From: G963676655 sp963676655
GTDB taxonomy: Bacteria; Verrucomicrobiota; Lentisphaeria; Victivallales; Victivallaceae
Length of the DNA: 64,000 bases
Assembly (NCBI GenBank): GCA_963676655.2
Contig: CAXXKX010000002.1
Location: 496,001-560,000 of the forward strand
Direction: 5' to 3'
In this document: piece after piece, positions 16,685-25,597 of the stretch
Position numbering within the stretch: position 1 is the stretch's first letter
Layout: every line of letters begins with the position of its first letter
Notes under the pieces: generated by a model
Told to the model about the DNA's origin: nothing
The model's input: the letters and a program-made list of their open reading frames with translations, nothing else
Databases searched by the model: none
Translations under genes and position numbers: made by a program

Positions 16685-17542
16685 TTACAACGCCGCCGCC
16701 AGTACTTTGACGAAATCTTCTTCCAGCGGCAGGTCGACAAACTTGACGCCGGCCTGTCGGCACAGTTTTTTTGGCGTATCGTGCATTTCCGCGGCGACGT
16801 CATGATACGCGGTCGCAAAGCGTTTGCTGCCCCCGGCAAAAGTAACATCTTCGCCGGTTTCGGAATCTTCCAGCGTGATGTCACATGACTTCAGCCAATC
16901 CCATTCGACCGGATCGAGAATCCGGACCGCACGCAGATCATGGCGGCGACTGCAGATTTTCAGGGACTTATCGTATTCACCGGCATCAATGAAGTCGCTG
17001 ATCAGAAAAATTACGCTTTTCTTGTGCAACAGGTTCATCGTTTCCCGCAGGGCCGCGTCAATATTCGTTCCACGATCCTTGGGTTCGCAGGCCAGCAGCT
17101 CGCGGATCAGCCGCAAGGAATGGGTGCGGCCGGAACGCGGTGGCAAATATAGTTCGGTCTGATCCGAGAACAACATCAGTCCGACTCGGTCGTGATTGCG
17201 AATGGCGCTGAACGCCAGCAACGCGGCGGTTTCGACCGCCTGGCGGCGTTTGGTCCGGTCTCCGCTGCCGAATGCGCCCGATGCGGACACGTCAACCAGC
17301 AGCATAACGGTCAATTCACGTTCTTCGACGAATTTCTTGATATAAGGTATGTTCATCCTCGCGGTTACGTTCCAGTCGATATCCCGGATGTCGTCACCTT
17401 CTATATATTCGCGTACCTCGTCGAACTCCATGCCGCGCCCTTTGAACACACTGTGGTAAGCGCCGCCGAAAATCTCATCGACATTCCGTCGCGTCTTGAT
17501 CTCAATCAGTCTTACTTGTTTTATTAGTTCAGATGGCAACAT
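16685..17542 (-). CDS. DUF58 domain protein of the MoxR system
   Basis: 285 residues, cytoplasmic, VWA-like fold. Signatures are FKGRGMEFDEVREYIEGDD, IRDIDWNVTARM and the following VMLLVDVSASG with a MIDAS-like DVSAS. This family nearly always follows moxR and is thought to be a MoxR client or adaptor. It starts 24 bp after moxR with GGAG 8 bp upstream of the ATG. There is nothing unusual in length or motifs. Confidence 0.92.
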   Translation of the reverse strand: MLPSELIKQVRLIEIKTRRNVDEIFGGAYHSVFKGRGMEFDEVREYIEGDDIRDIDWNVTARMNIPYIKKFVEERELTVMLLVDVSASGAFGSGDRTKRRQAVETAALLAFSAIRNHDRVGLMLFSDQTELYLPPRSGRTHSLRLIRELLACEPKDRGTNIDAALRETMNLLHKKSVIFLISDFIDAGEYDKSLKICSRRHDLRAVRILDPVEWDWLKSCDITLEDSETGEDVTFAGGSKRFATAYHDVAAEMHDTPKKLCRQAGVKFVDLPLEEDFVKVLAAAL

Positions 17543-17565
17543 TTTATTTACTCCAGTCTGGTCGT

Positions 17566-18588
17566 TTACGGGGTGCGGAGCTGGTCAAGAATCTGTTTGA
17601 TTAAATCGTCGGTACTCAGGTTTTCCGCTTCCGCTTCGTAGTTGAGCATGATGCGGTGACGCATAATATCAAACGCCACTTCCTTGACATCCTGCGGAAC
17701 AACATAGGCACGTCCTTCCATGAACGCGGCCGCTTTCGCCGCCAATACCATATTGATCGCCGCACGCGGTGACGCGCCGCATTCGATATAGTTCTTCATG
17801 TTGTCGAGCTGTGCAGCTTCCTGGCGGGATGACAGTTCGTGATGCCGTTCCGGTCGGGTCGCGATGACCATATCCAGAATGTATTCGACGATCTTTTCAT
17901 CTATATAGACTTTATCCACCCACTGTCGGGCGTTTTCAATATCATCAAGCTTGGCAACTGCAATAGCGGACGGGCTGCATTCCGGATGTGCCATGCGTTC
18001 GATGATGGTCCGTTCTTCATCTCGTTTCGGATAATCTATTTTCAATTTGAACATAAAACGGTCTACCTGAGCTTCCGGGAGCGGATATGTACCTTCCTGC
18101 TCAATCGGATTCTGGGTGGCCATAACCAGGAACGGTTTCGGCATTTGGTATGCTTCTCCGGCAATTGTTACCTGTTTTTCCTGCATACATTCGAGCAGGG
18201 CGCTTTGGACCTTTGCCGGAGCGCGGTTTATTTCGTCGGCCAGCACGACGTTGGCGAAAATCGGACCTTTCCGGGTGGAAAAATTATGTTCGTCGGCGTT
18301 ATAGATACGGGTACCAATAACGTCGGCCGGTAACAAGTCCGGGGTGAACTGGATTCGTGAAAAAGAGCCGTCCAGAGACTGTGAAAGGGTTTTGACCGCA
18401 AGGGTCTTAGCCAGGCCGGGAACCCCTTCGAGAAGGACATGTCCATCGGCGATAAGCGACAGTATCAGTCGATTGACAAGTTGCTCCTGTCCTACGATAA
18501 CCCGGCCGATCTCTGTTTTCAACGGTTGAATGAAAGCGGAGACTTCGCGGATTCTGCCTTGCAGTTCTTGAATTTCATGTTGTTGCAT
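17566..18588 (-). CDS. moxR: MoxR-family AAA+ ATPase
   Basis: 340 residues. Walker A GVPGLAKT (about 55-62), Walker B VVLADEINRAP, sensor 1 MATQNPIEQEGTYPLPEAQVDRF and a C-terminal lid with RAAI. MoxR proteins are chaperone-like ATPases that activate VWA proteins, often for metal insertion or envelope stress tolerance. It is the first gene of the four- or five-gene operon running down to 13727. CAGGAG precedes the start. Confidence 0.95.
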   Translation of the reverse strand: MQQHEIQELQGRIREVSAFIQPLKTEIGRVIVGQEQLVNRLILSLIADGHVLLEGVPGLAKTLAVKTLSQSLDGSFSRIQFTPDLLPADVIGTRIYNADEHNFSTRKGPIFANVVLADEINRAPAKVQSALLECMQEKQVTIAGEAYQMPKPFLVMATQNPIEQEGTYPLPEAQVDRFMFKLKIDYPKRDEERTIIERMAHPECSPSAIAVAKLDDIENARQWVDKVYIDEKIVEYILDMVIATRPERHHELSSRQEAAQLDNMKNYIECGASPRAAINMVLAAKAAAFMEGRAYVVPQDVKEVAFDIMRHRIMLNYEAEAENLSTDDLIKQILDQLRTP

Positions 18589-18853
18589 CTCTCTGCTCCT
18601 GTTGTTGTTTACGGTTGTAAATTTGTTTGTGATTAATCGCTAACCAATGCATATAGACACACGACTCCCGGCTTTGTTCTATATTTGAAATATTTTTTTC
18701 TCAAGATTATGATTTTCCGGTCAGATAATATACCGTTTAAATTCGTTATATCAATCGTTCCTGATTGATTCATGTCTTGATATTTTATTGTGGTATTTTG
18801 CCTGTTATTATGTGTAAGGTGTTTGCTGTTAACTTCTAGTAAAATAATCTTAT

Positions 18854-18880
18854 TCATACGGTATGACTATTTGCTATAAT
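18854..18880 (+). promoter_or_regulatory. Palindrome TCATACGGTATGA over an extended -10 promoter of aroE
   Basis: The palindrome (18854-18866) overlaps the expected -35 of an extended -10 element (TGC-TATAAT, 18875-18880) 96 bp upstream of aroE. This is a typical repressor position. The 18 bp from 18854 are identical to 12680-12697. The 390-bp moxR-aroE gap otherwise holds AT-rich DNA with no credible gene. Confidence 0.5.
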
Positions 18881-18975
18881 GATAAATTTCATAGAAATAC
18901 AAGTTTAAAGCTTTAATAGTACCGGATAACGTACTACATTAATATATTTCAGGAACCAACATTACAGGTATATTA

Positions 18976-19833
18976 ATGTTTTCATGTGATAAAAGTATTC
19001 ATTACGCGGTGATCGGAGATCCGATCAAACATTCACTATCTCCGCAAATGCAAAATGCCGGTTTTGAGGCGTTGGCAATGGGGAGTCCATACGGAAAATT
19101 TCATGTTCCATTAGATAACTTGGCGGAATTTGTCGATTTTGCCCGTGAAAATCTGCGGGGTTTTAATATTACGGTTCCTCATAAAGATTCCATTATTCCA
19201 TTTCTTGACGAAATTGAGAGAACGGCTGAACGCTGTCACAGCGTTAATACCGTAACAATAAAAAACGGTAAAATGTCCGGTTGTTCCACCGACGGTTACG
19301 GACTGGAAACCGCAATTATGGAGAATTTTGATCTTGGGATAGCGGGTGCTACAATCTTTTTTGCCGGTTGCGGTGGGGCGGTTAGAGCGGTGTCACACTA
19401 TTTTGCTTCACGCGGAGCCAGGGCTTTGTATTTTGCCAATCGTACGGTTGCCAAAGCTGAGGAACTGGCGGCAGAAATCGGTTCTTATGAATCCGGCTGC
19501 CGGGTTGATGCGGCACCGACCGGTGATTTAAGCAGGATCAAAGTCATGCTGGAAGAATCTGACGTCATAGTTCAAGGGACAAGCCTGGGGCTGAAACCTG
19601 ATGATCCTGCTCCGCTGCCGTTGGAATTACTGCCGGATCAGATCTGTTGTTATGAGACGATATATCATGAAACCGCTTTTCTGCGCGGCGCAAAAGAACG
19701 CGGATTGCGTTTTGCCGATGGTCGCGGAATGCTGCTGCATCAGGGAGCAAAGTCTTTTGAAATCTGGACCGGACACAAGGCTCCGGTTGAAATAATGCGG
19801 TCCGCGCTGGATGTCGCTATTGCCGCGAAATAA
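18976..19833 (+). CDS. aroE: Shikimate dehydrogenase family protein
   Basis: 285 residues, cytoplasmic. NADP-dependent reduction of 3-dehydroshikimate to shikimate is the usual reaction. The substrate motif HSLSPQMQN, catalytic Lys in NITVPHK, Asp in CSTDGYG, glycine-rich GCGGAVRAV and the adenine-phosphate ANRTVAKAEEL segment are present. It is followed after 23 bp by a polysaccharide-lyase-like gene, not by other aromatic pathway genes. A specialised quinate or sugar-acid dehydrogenase role is therefore possible, although the active-site motifs are standard. Confidence 0.88.
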   Translation: MFSCDKSIHYAVIGDPIKHSLSPQMQNAGFEALAMGSPYGKFHVPLDNLAEFVDFARENLRGFNITVPHKDSIIPFLDEIERTAERCHSVNTVTIKNGKMSGCSTDGYGLETAIMENFDLGIAGATIFFAGCGGAVRAVSHYFASRGARALYFANRTVAKAEELAAEIGSYESGCRVDAAPTGDLSRIKVMLEESDVIVQGTSLGLKPDDPAPLPLELLPDQICCYETIYHETAFLRGAKERGLRFADGRGMLLHQGAKSFEIWTGHKAPVEIMRSALDVAIAAK

Positions 19834-19856
19834 AAGGATGGACTCTGGGAGGCGTA

Positions 19857-21617
19857 ATGGAACGTTTAAATAATTTTGAACCGCCGATTGACCATCGGGT
19901 TTTGATGGATAACGACTTTTATCGGTTGTATCCGTTTGATGGTGGAGGTAATTTTATCAATGCGGAAATCCTTGGATCGCTGGACGATATTCAGGCTGTC
20001 CGTGGTATTATGAATGGTTCGCTTGATGAATTCGGAACGCTGCCGGAGATTGATTACGGTAAGTATGAACGCTGGCGTTCAATTGAAAAATCCTGCTGGA
20101 TCAATCGCTTTTATTTTATCGTGCCACTTGCCCGGGTCGCCCGTTTGTTTAATAATCGCGAACTTGCCCGTCTGGTTGTCGAAACGATCTTGCATTTTAT
20201 CCGCAATTATCCAGCACCGCAAGGACACGAAGAGATCGGGGCGCATATTGACTACGTTTTCGGGATTCGCGACAATAATTACAATCGCCAGACCTGGGAG
20301 GAAAATCAGCGCGACGAGACGGACGTAAAATATATCTGGTTTGATTTCCAGCCCGGCAGTCGGGTTATCCACTTTATCTACGCACTGTACTTTATTCGCG
20401 ATATTAAATGTTTTCAGCCGGGACAGTTGGAGGAAATAGAGGATTCAATCAGAGAACATGCCGAACTGATCAGGGTAGGGGAAAAATATTTTCTTGATCT
20501 GCATGTCAGCGCCAATCACCAAAGTCTGCGGGCGGTTGCAATGTTTTTTGCGGCAAGTTATTTTCAGGATGATGCGGAATTTTCAAAGTTATTGATCGCC
20601 GAGGCGACCAGAGTTGCTTCATTTCATATTACCAGGGATTACTTTGAGGACGGAGTCTTGCGTGAAAACAGCCCCTCCTATCACATGTTTGAAACCTGGC
20701 ACGTGCGGGACGCCATGATCCTGGGAACCCGACTTGGGGCCAGAATGCCGGTTGACGGTTACGACATATTGCGTCGCGCGGTTGAGTTTATTGTTGCGGT
20801 GCGTCAACCGGATGCGCTTTCAGTCACTATTAACGACGGTTACGGAGTTGAACTTGATCCGTTCATTGCGTCATTTCCTGCTGAAGTTAATTCCGGGTTG
20901 AATTACGCTGATAACTCTTATTTTTTTCCGGATGCCGGGATGGCTTATTATCGTGATTCCAGATATTTTATCGGATTTGATTTTTCAAAATATCCCGGAC
21001 ACTTTTCTCATTATCACGGCGGTAAAAACGCGGTTACCATGTTTTATGACGATGAACCGTTCCTGGTCGACAGCGGCTGCTGCTCGTACGACGATGTGGA
21101 ATTTACCGCTCATTACAAACTGCCTACTGCCCACAGCAGTATGCTGGTGGATGGCGACGGCGACGCGATTGTGACCGGAACATACGACTGGCAGGCCTGG
21201 TCAGAATCCGAATCAGGCGGCTGGTCCAACAATGAAATAGGTTCAGTGTTGATGTCATCTCATCCGACCTGGAAAGATATCGTATGGCGACGCAAAATAA
21301 CTGTGGCGCCCAATGGCTCGTTCATTGTCAAGGACCGGGTGACAAACTTGAAAGGTCACAAACTCACCTTTATTTTTAATCTGCATCCGCAGGTGCTGGT
21401 TTCCCGGCCAGAGGCTGAAGAAAACTGCTGCCGCCTGATTAGTTCCGATGCGGTCATGGATGTTTTGTTTGAATCGGAGCAGTATTTGGAGATTTCTGAG
21501 ACCACCGGTAAATGCTATGTTGACGGCGCCCATGTTCCCAATAGTCAGGTTAGGGTCGAAATGACCTCTGATCAAGGTACTGTTTATCTGAAGACGGTGT
21601 TCACTCCTGCGGGATAA
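19857..21617 (+). CDS. Heparinase II/III-like polysaccharide lyase
   Basis: 586 residues without a signal peptide. The N-terminal alpha/alpha toroid (about 50-330) contains NHQSLRAVAMFFAASYF and ENSPSYHMFETW. The C-terminal beta-sandwich begins with the hallmark FSHYHGGKNAVTMFYDDEPFLVDSGC and HSSMLVDGDG of the heparinase II/III C-terminal domain. Such lyases cut uronic-acid-containing glycans by beta-elimination, using Tyr and His residues like those seen. The lack of a signal peptide suggests action on imported oligosaccharides. It is translationally close to aroE (GGGAGG, 4 bp before the ATG). Confidence 0.8.
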   Translation: MERLNNFEPPIDHRVLMDNDFYRLYPFDGGGNFINAEILGSLDDIQAVRGIMNGSLDEFGTLPEIDYGKYERWRSIEKSCWINRFYFIVPLARVARLFNNRELARLVVETILHFIRNYPAPQGHEEIGAHIDYVFGIRDNNYNRQTWEENQRDETDVKYIWFDFQPGSRVIHFIYALYFIRDIKCFQPGQLEEIEDSIREHAELIRVGEKYFLDLHVSANHQSLRAVAMFFAASYFQDDAEFSKLLIAEATRVASFHITRDYFEDGVLRENSPSYHMFETWHVRDAMILGTRLGARMPVDGYDILRRAVEFIVAVRQPDALSVTINDGYGVELDPFIASFPAEVNSGLNYADNSYFFPDAGMAYYRDSRYFIGFDFSKYPGHFSHYHGGKNAVTMFYDDEPFLVDSGCCSYDDVEFTAHYKLPTAHSSMLVDGDGDAIVTGTYDWQAWSESESGGWSNNEIGSVLMSSHPTWKDIVWRRKITVAPNGSFIVKDRVTNLKGHKLTFIFNLHPQVLVSRPEAEENCCRLISSDAVMDVLFESEQYLEISETTGKCYVDGAHVPNSQVRVEMTSDQGTVYLKTVFTPAG

Positions 21618-21696
21618 ACCTGATTTGCTATTTCCTGCTTGAGGTCGTATATTATGCGGTTTATTCAGAAATTCAACCAGACGTATTAAGTGCTAT

Positions 21697-23004
21697 ATGA
21701 ATCCGCAATTAATCAAAAAGAGTCAGATCTATTTTATATTTTCATTTATCGGACTGATTATTATTGGAACTGTTCTGCTGAAAATGCCGTTCGTTACGCA
21801 TCAGGGAGGAGGAGTGTCATGGCTTGACGCCTGGTTTACTTCCACTTCGGCAGTATGTGTTACCGGCCTGACGACTGTATCCACCTCCGGTTTTAACAAG
21901 ATCGGACAGATTATTATTCTCTTCCTCATTCAGCTTGGCGGATTGGGTATAATGACTTTAACCGTCTCTATTGTCATGCTGCTGGCCGGCAAGGTCAGTA
22001 TGAACAGTCAGTTAATGATGTCCAGCGTCAGTGATGATTTTCCGATTCGCGGGATTAACCAGTTAGTAAAAACCGTTGTTGTTTATACTTTCGGAATTGA
22101 GCTGATAGGTATGTTTTTGCTGTTTGTCGGCTTTTGTTTCGGAGAACTTAATCTTTCGTTCGGAAAGGCCCTGTACAATGCCTGGTTCCATTCGATCTCA
22201 GCGTTCTGCAATGCCGGATTCAGTACCTGGGATTCAAGCTTGATCGGGACCGGATACCTCGTCAAAATGACGGTGGCGCTTTTGATTATTCTTGGCGGAC
22301 TCGGCGTTTATGTTATCTACGACCTGGTTCATTTCAGGCATAATCAGCGGATGTTGCGAATCCATACCAGAATTGTGTTATGGACATCGGCCATCCTGAC
22401 CTTTGGCGGTATGTTTCTTATTCGCTGGCTTGAGAAGGCGAAAGGTCTTTCGATTCCGTGGATTGACGCTTTTTTTCAATCGGTTACCTGTCGCACTGCC
22501 GGGTTCAACACGATTGAAATTACCGGGATGCATACCAGTTGCCTCTTGCTGATGGTTGTCCTGATGCTGATCGGCGCTTCTCCCGGCTCGACTGGCGGCG
22601 GCATGAAAACCACGACCGCTGCCCTGATTTTCATTTCGGTTTATAATACCATTAAAGGTAACAGCACGGTTCTGGTTATGAAAAGACAGATACCGGAATC
22701 CAATATCCTGAAAGCGTTTACCATTCTGTTTCTCTTTTTGTTGCTGTTGCTGATCGGGGCATCGGTCATTGCTTTTGCGGATAACTTGAAGTTGCAGGAA
22801 ACGGTTTTTGAAGCTGCTTCAGCGCTTGGAACCGTCGGTTTGAGCGTCGGGGTAAGTGCAAAAGCTGGCGCAGCCGCCAAAATTGCGTTGATTGTTTTGA
22901 TGTTTCTGGGCCGGGTCGGGCCATTTACGTTTTTCCTGTTCCTGCTTTCCAAAGAACGTAAAACAAAATTGAAATATCCTGAAGAACGTATAATATTAGG
23001 TTAA
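21697..23004 (+). CDS. ktrB: Potassium uptake channel subunit KtrB/TrkH
   Basis: 435 residues, SKT superfamily with four repeated membrane-pore-membrane units. Selectivity-filter stretches are STSAVCVTGLTT, SAFCNAGFSTW, SVTCRTAGFNT and ALGTVGLSVG. The intramembrane loop GASPGSTGGGMKTTT is present. The length fits KtrB more than TrkH. It imports K+ (with Na+) and is gated by the RCK subunit encoded 20 bp downstream. The ribosome site is weak. Confidence 0.95.
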   Translation: MNPQLIKKSQIYFIFSFIGLIIIGTVLLKMPFVTHQGGGVSWLDAWFTSTSAVCVTGLTTVSTSGFNKIGQIIILFLIQLGGLGIMTLTVSIVMLLAGKVSMNSQLMMSSVSDDFPIRGINQLVKTVVVYTFGIELIGMFLLFVGFCFGELNLSFGKALYNAWFHSISAFCNAGFSTWDSSLIGTGYLVKMTVALLIILGGLGVYVIYDLVHFRHNQRMLRIHTRIVLWTSAILTFGGMFLIRWLEKAKGLSIPWIDAFFQSVTCRTAGFNTIEITGMHTSCLLLMVVLMLIGASPGSTGGGMKTTTAALIFISVYNTIKGNSTVLVMKRQIPESNILKAFTILFLFLLLLLIGASVIAFADNLKLQETVFEAASALGTVGLSVGVSAKAGAAAKIALIVLMFLGRVGPFTFFLFLLSKERKTKLKYPEERIILG

Positions 23005-23024
23005 TTAATATAGGATGAATAACT

Positions 23025-23675
23025 ATGAAAAATAATTTTGCGGTTCTTGGACTTGGGACTTTCGGCACCAGTCTGGCGGAGGAACTCAGCCGGGCAGGGC
23101 ATAGTATTCTGGTGGTTGATATCGATGCCGAAAAAGTCAACGCGATCAAAGATAGAGTCTCTGAAGCGGTAGTTGCCGACGTCAGCAACCCGGATGTGAT
23201 CAAAGAGATAGACGTAAAAAGATTTGATACCGTAATCCTCGGCTTAAGCGATAACTTCGAAGGTCTGATTCTGGCAATTACCCATTTGAAACAGGAAGGG
23301 GCGAAAAAAGTTATCGCAAAAGCAAACACTTCAATTCAGAAGCGTATTCTGCTGCGACTTGGTGCGGATGATGTTATCCTTCCCGAACGCGACGTGGCTG
23401 AACGCCTTGCAAAACGTCTGTCTCTTTCCTATGTGTCAGACATGTTTGAGTTTAAAGGCGCAATGATTGCCGATGTAACCGTGCCTGAGGCAATGGACGG
23501 AAAATCAATTATCGAACTTGATTTGCGTAATCGTTACAACTTGATAATCCTCCTGGTGAAAAAGCCGAATCGCGGTCCTGAAACCATTGTCGATCCGAAT
23601 ATGAAATTATTTGTTGGAGACGAGTTGACCGTGATCGGTAAAGAAGAGAATATTACCAAAGTATTCAAAGCCTGA
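23025..23675 (+). CDS. ktrA: Potassium uptake regulatory subunit KtrA/TrkA (RCK domain)
   Basis: 216 residues, cytoplasmic. The RCK_N Rossmann fold shows GLGTFGTSLAEEL and VVDID. The RCK_C domain spans about 135-216 (MDGKSIIELDLRNRYNLIILLVKK...GDELTVIGKEENI). It binds ATP/ADP or c-di-AMP to gate KtrB. It is co-transcribed with ktrB; the next gene is convergent with only 2 bp between stops. Confidence 0.95.
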   Translation: MKNNFAVLGLGTFGTSLAEELSRAGHSILVVDIDAEKVNAIKDRVSEAVVADVSNPDVIKEIDVKRFDTVILGLSDNFEGLILAITHLKQEGAKKVIAKANTSIQKRILLRLGADDVILPERDVAERLAKRLSLSYVSDMFEFKGAMIADVTVPEAMDGKSIIELDLRNRYNLIILLVKKPNRGPETIVDPNMKLFVGDELTVIGKEENITKVFKA

Positions 23676-23677
23676 TA

Positions 23678-24373
23678 TCAGGCTTGAGTTTCCGGTAAAG
23701 GATCTTTGGGTTCCCTGGTGTCGGCGTAATCAATAATTGAATAGGTAAACAGACATATTCCGAGCATCTCCAGGGTTTCTTCAATCAATACCAGAATAGA
23801 GTATGGCAGATTCATCCAATGACCCGCCTGTTCTATCGGCCCTTCCAGCAACTCAAAAAAGATTGCCGATCCGGCATATATGATTGCGGAAATAATGAAA
23901 AGATTACGGGTTCTTTTAGGCAGCGCCAAGGTGAATTTCAAATATACTATTCCCATTATAAATAAAGCAATACTTGCCGGAATTACCCATGAATAATAGA
24001 AAATTCCTCCTGTATTCAACAACTGATGAGTTAGTTTCATGGACTTCTCATGTAGTTCAAATGCTTCATCAAGACAAAGATAGAAAAACGCCAGGGACAG
24101 TAGCCCCCAAAGCCATTTATACTGGTTGTTTTCTTCAAACATTTCTCGACTCAATACATAGAGCAGGATCGCGGCATACAATAGTTGCACCGCGGACCAG
24201 ATTGACGGTAAATTGTATTCATACTCCATGTTGAATAAATGGACAAAATAATTTTTTGCCGGGACATTAAAGCCAAACTGAGCTATCAGTACCCCGACAT
24301 TTAAAAGAAACATGACCCCGATAATGCTCAGGCACACCTTGAATGATTTTCCGGCGCTTAATTCAATCTTCAT
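23678..24373 (-). CDS. Multi-pass membrane protein of unknown function
   Basis: 231 residues with about seven hydrophobic segments. It was not recognised as a named family. Conserved-looking polar clusters lie inside or next to membrane helices: YLCLDEAFELHEKSMK, FFELLEGPIEQAGHW and LIEETLEMLG. The acidic/His pattern recalls the DUF2238 protein at 13727, but overall similarity is not evident. A metal or lipid substrate role is possible but unproven. The ribosome site AAGGAAAGG supports the start. It lies upstream of no other minus-strand gene; the GNAT and helicase genes precede it on the same strand. Confidence 0.7.
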   Translation of the reverse strand: MKIELSAGKSFKVCLSIIGVMFLLNVGVLIAQFGFNVPAKNYFVHLFNMEYEYNLPSIWSAVQLLYAAILLYVLSREMFEENNQYKWLWGLLSLAFFYLCLDEAFELHEKSMKLTHQLLNTGGIFYYSWVIPASIALFIMGIVYLKFTLALPKRTRNLFIISAIIYAGSAIFFELLEGPIEQAGHWMNLPYSILVLIEETLEMLGICLFTYSIIDYADTREPKDPLPETQA

Positions 24374-24419
24374 TGTTGGTACCTTTCCTTAAAGAGGGGG
24401 GTGATAGAGGGCAGCTTTT

Positions 24420-25559
24420 TTATTTACGCATGAGTTTGAACATTAATTTTATAATCAGACTCAAAACCGGCAGCTTCGGCATTATAAGGCAATCGTAAAA
24501 CTGCCGGGGGGTGATGCCCCATTGTCTATGCCAATGGCAGTCGGCCGTAAGGTTGATTTCGTCGACATCATTACAGGTAAATGAATTTTCAATCATTTTA
24601 TAAAAAAGCAGATTACCCGGTGAACAGAACTTGTATTCATCAACAAAACCAATCTTGATCGCATACACGATTCTATTCACCCTGATTGAGTAGTGAGCCG
24701 CGATTGTCCGGTTGTCCGCTTCAATGAAATTCCACTCCATCCAGCCGCGTTTGGTAAACTCTTCCGCCGCCATTGTCAGGGCGGCGACATGTCTTGGGTG
24801 AGATTTGATTGAACCGTGCGTGTCGCCTTTCCAGTTGGCGTGTTCCGCGTCCATGAATTCAGCCATATTGACTTCAACCGGGCGTTCGTTTTCCCGTAAC
24901 AGGAATTTCACATTTTCGAGCTGCTCTAGTTTTTTTGTGCCGCGTTTTATCAGGCGGCGGAGATTGGCTGACAGTCCGGCCCGATATTCCTCAAAACTGC
25001 CTGAGAGAACAATGTGATTTTCCCAGCTTGTCGGAATCAGAGATGAACAAGCGTTGAGGGTCGCGAGATTGCTTCGCACCTGGGAATCGTCCGTCAACTC
25101 CTTGAAACTTATTATCGGCCAGGCATTGGGAATACTTGACAAATATTCAAAAAAAAGTTTAAAAGCGATGAGGTTGTCATGAGGCATGAGGCAGTCAACC
25201 GCACCGGAATGCATCAGATCGTAAGGCGTCCTGAAAAGGATCAGTGATAGACCGACTGCTCTTATTGCACGTCTTACCACCAGAGGCAATACTCCGATTA
25301 ACTTTTTTTCCTGATAGGCAAACAGACAGATCCAGCCTTCGTGGTCTTCAACCAGATTCGCATAGTATGCCTTGATCCAGGCATAAGACATAAGCGGTGA
25401 TGCATGATTCAACTGCAACAGTTGATCCCAGGCTTCCGCATGTGAATCTAAATTGCTGAGCTCGCGGACGGCGACAATTTCAATTCCAGAAGGAGTTGCG
25501 TAATCCCACATTCCGGGCAGAGCGTCACAACCGGCTATTTTCTCACACAACACACTCAT
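24420..25559 (-). CDS. GNAT acetyltransferase of the CelD/BcsL (FemAB-like) type
   Basis: 379 residues. The pattern IPTSWENHIVLSGSFEEYRAGLSANLRRLIKRGTKKLEQL followed by the GNAT_6 domain (about 185-330, with IEADNRTIAAHYSIRVNRIVYAIKIGFVDEYKFCSPGNLLFYKMIE) matches CelD-like acetyltransferases. Members modify polysaccharides or lipid-linked sugars, or act like FemAB peptidyl transferases. It is cytoplasmic, with an aromatic/hydrophobic C-terminal stretch. It lies 38 bp downstream of the helicase gene. The substrate cannot be told from sequence. Confidence 0.82.
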   Translation of the reverse strand: MSVLCEKIAGCDALPGMWDYATPSGIEIVAVRELSNLDSHAEAWDQLLQLNHASPLMSYAWIKAYYANLVEDHEGWICLFAYQEKKLIGVLPLVVRRAIRAVGLSLILFRTPYDLMHSGAVDCLMPHDNLIAFKLFFEYLSSIPNAWPIISFKELTDDSQVRSNLATLNACSSLIPTSWENHIVLSGSFEEYRAGLSANLRRLIKRGTKKLEQLENVKFLLRENERPVEVNMAEFMDAEHANWKGDTHGSIKSHPRHVAALTMAAEEFTKRGWMEWNFIEADNRTIAAHYSIRVNRIVYAIKIGFVDEYKFCSPGNLLFYKMIENSFTCNDVDEINLTADCHWHRQWGITPRQFYDCLIMPKLPVLSLIIKLMFKLMRK

Positions 25560-25597
25560 TGATTCGCGGTCTCCAGCAATCTTTTTGGGCTGTTTCT

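Noticed and set aside
18633..18857. 74-residue minus-strand frame in the moxR-aroE gap
   Set aside because: AT-rich composition, no homology, overlaps the aroE promoter palindrome and the moxR leader.
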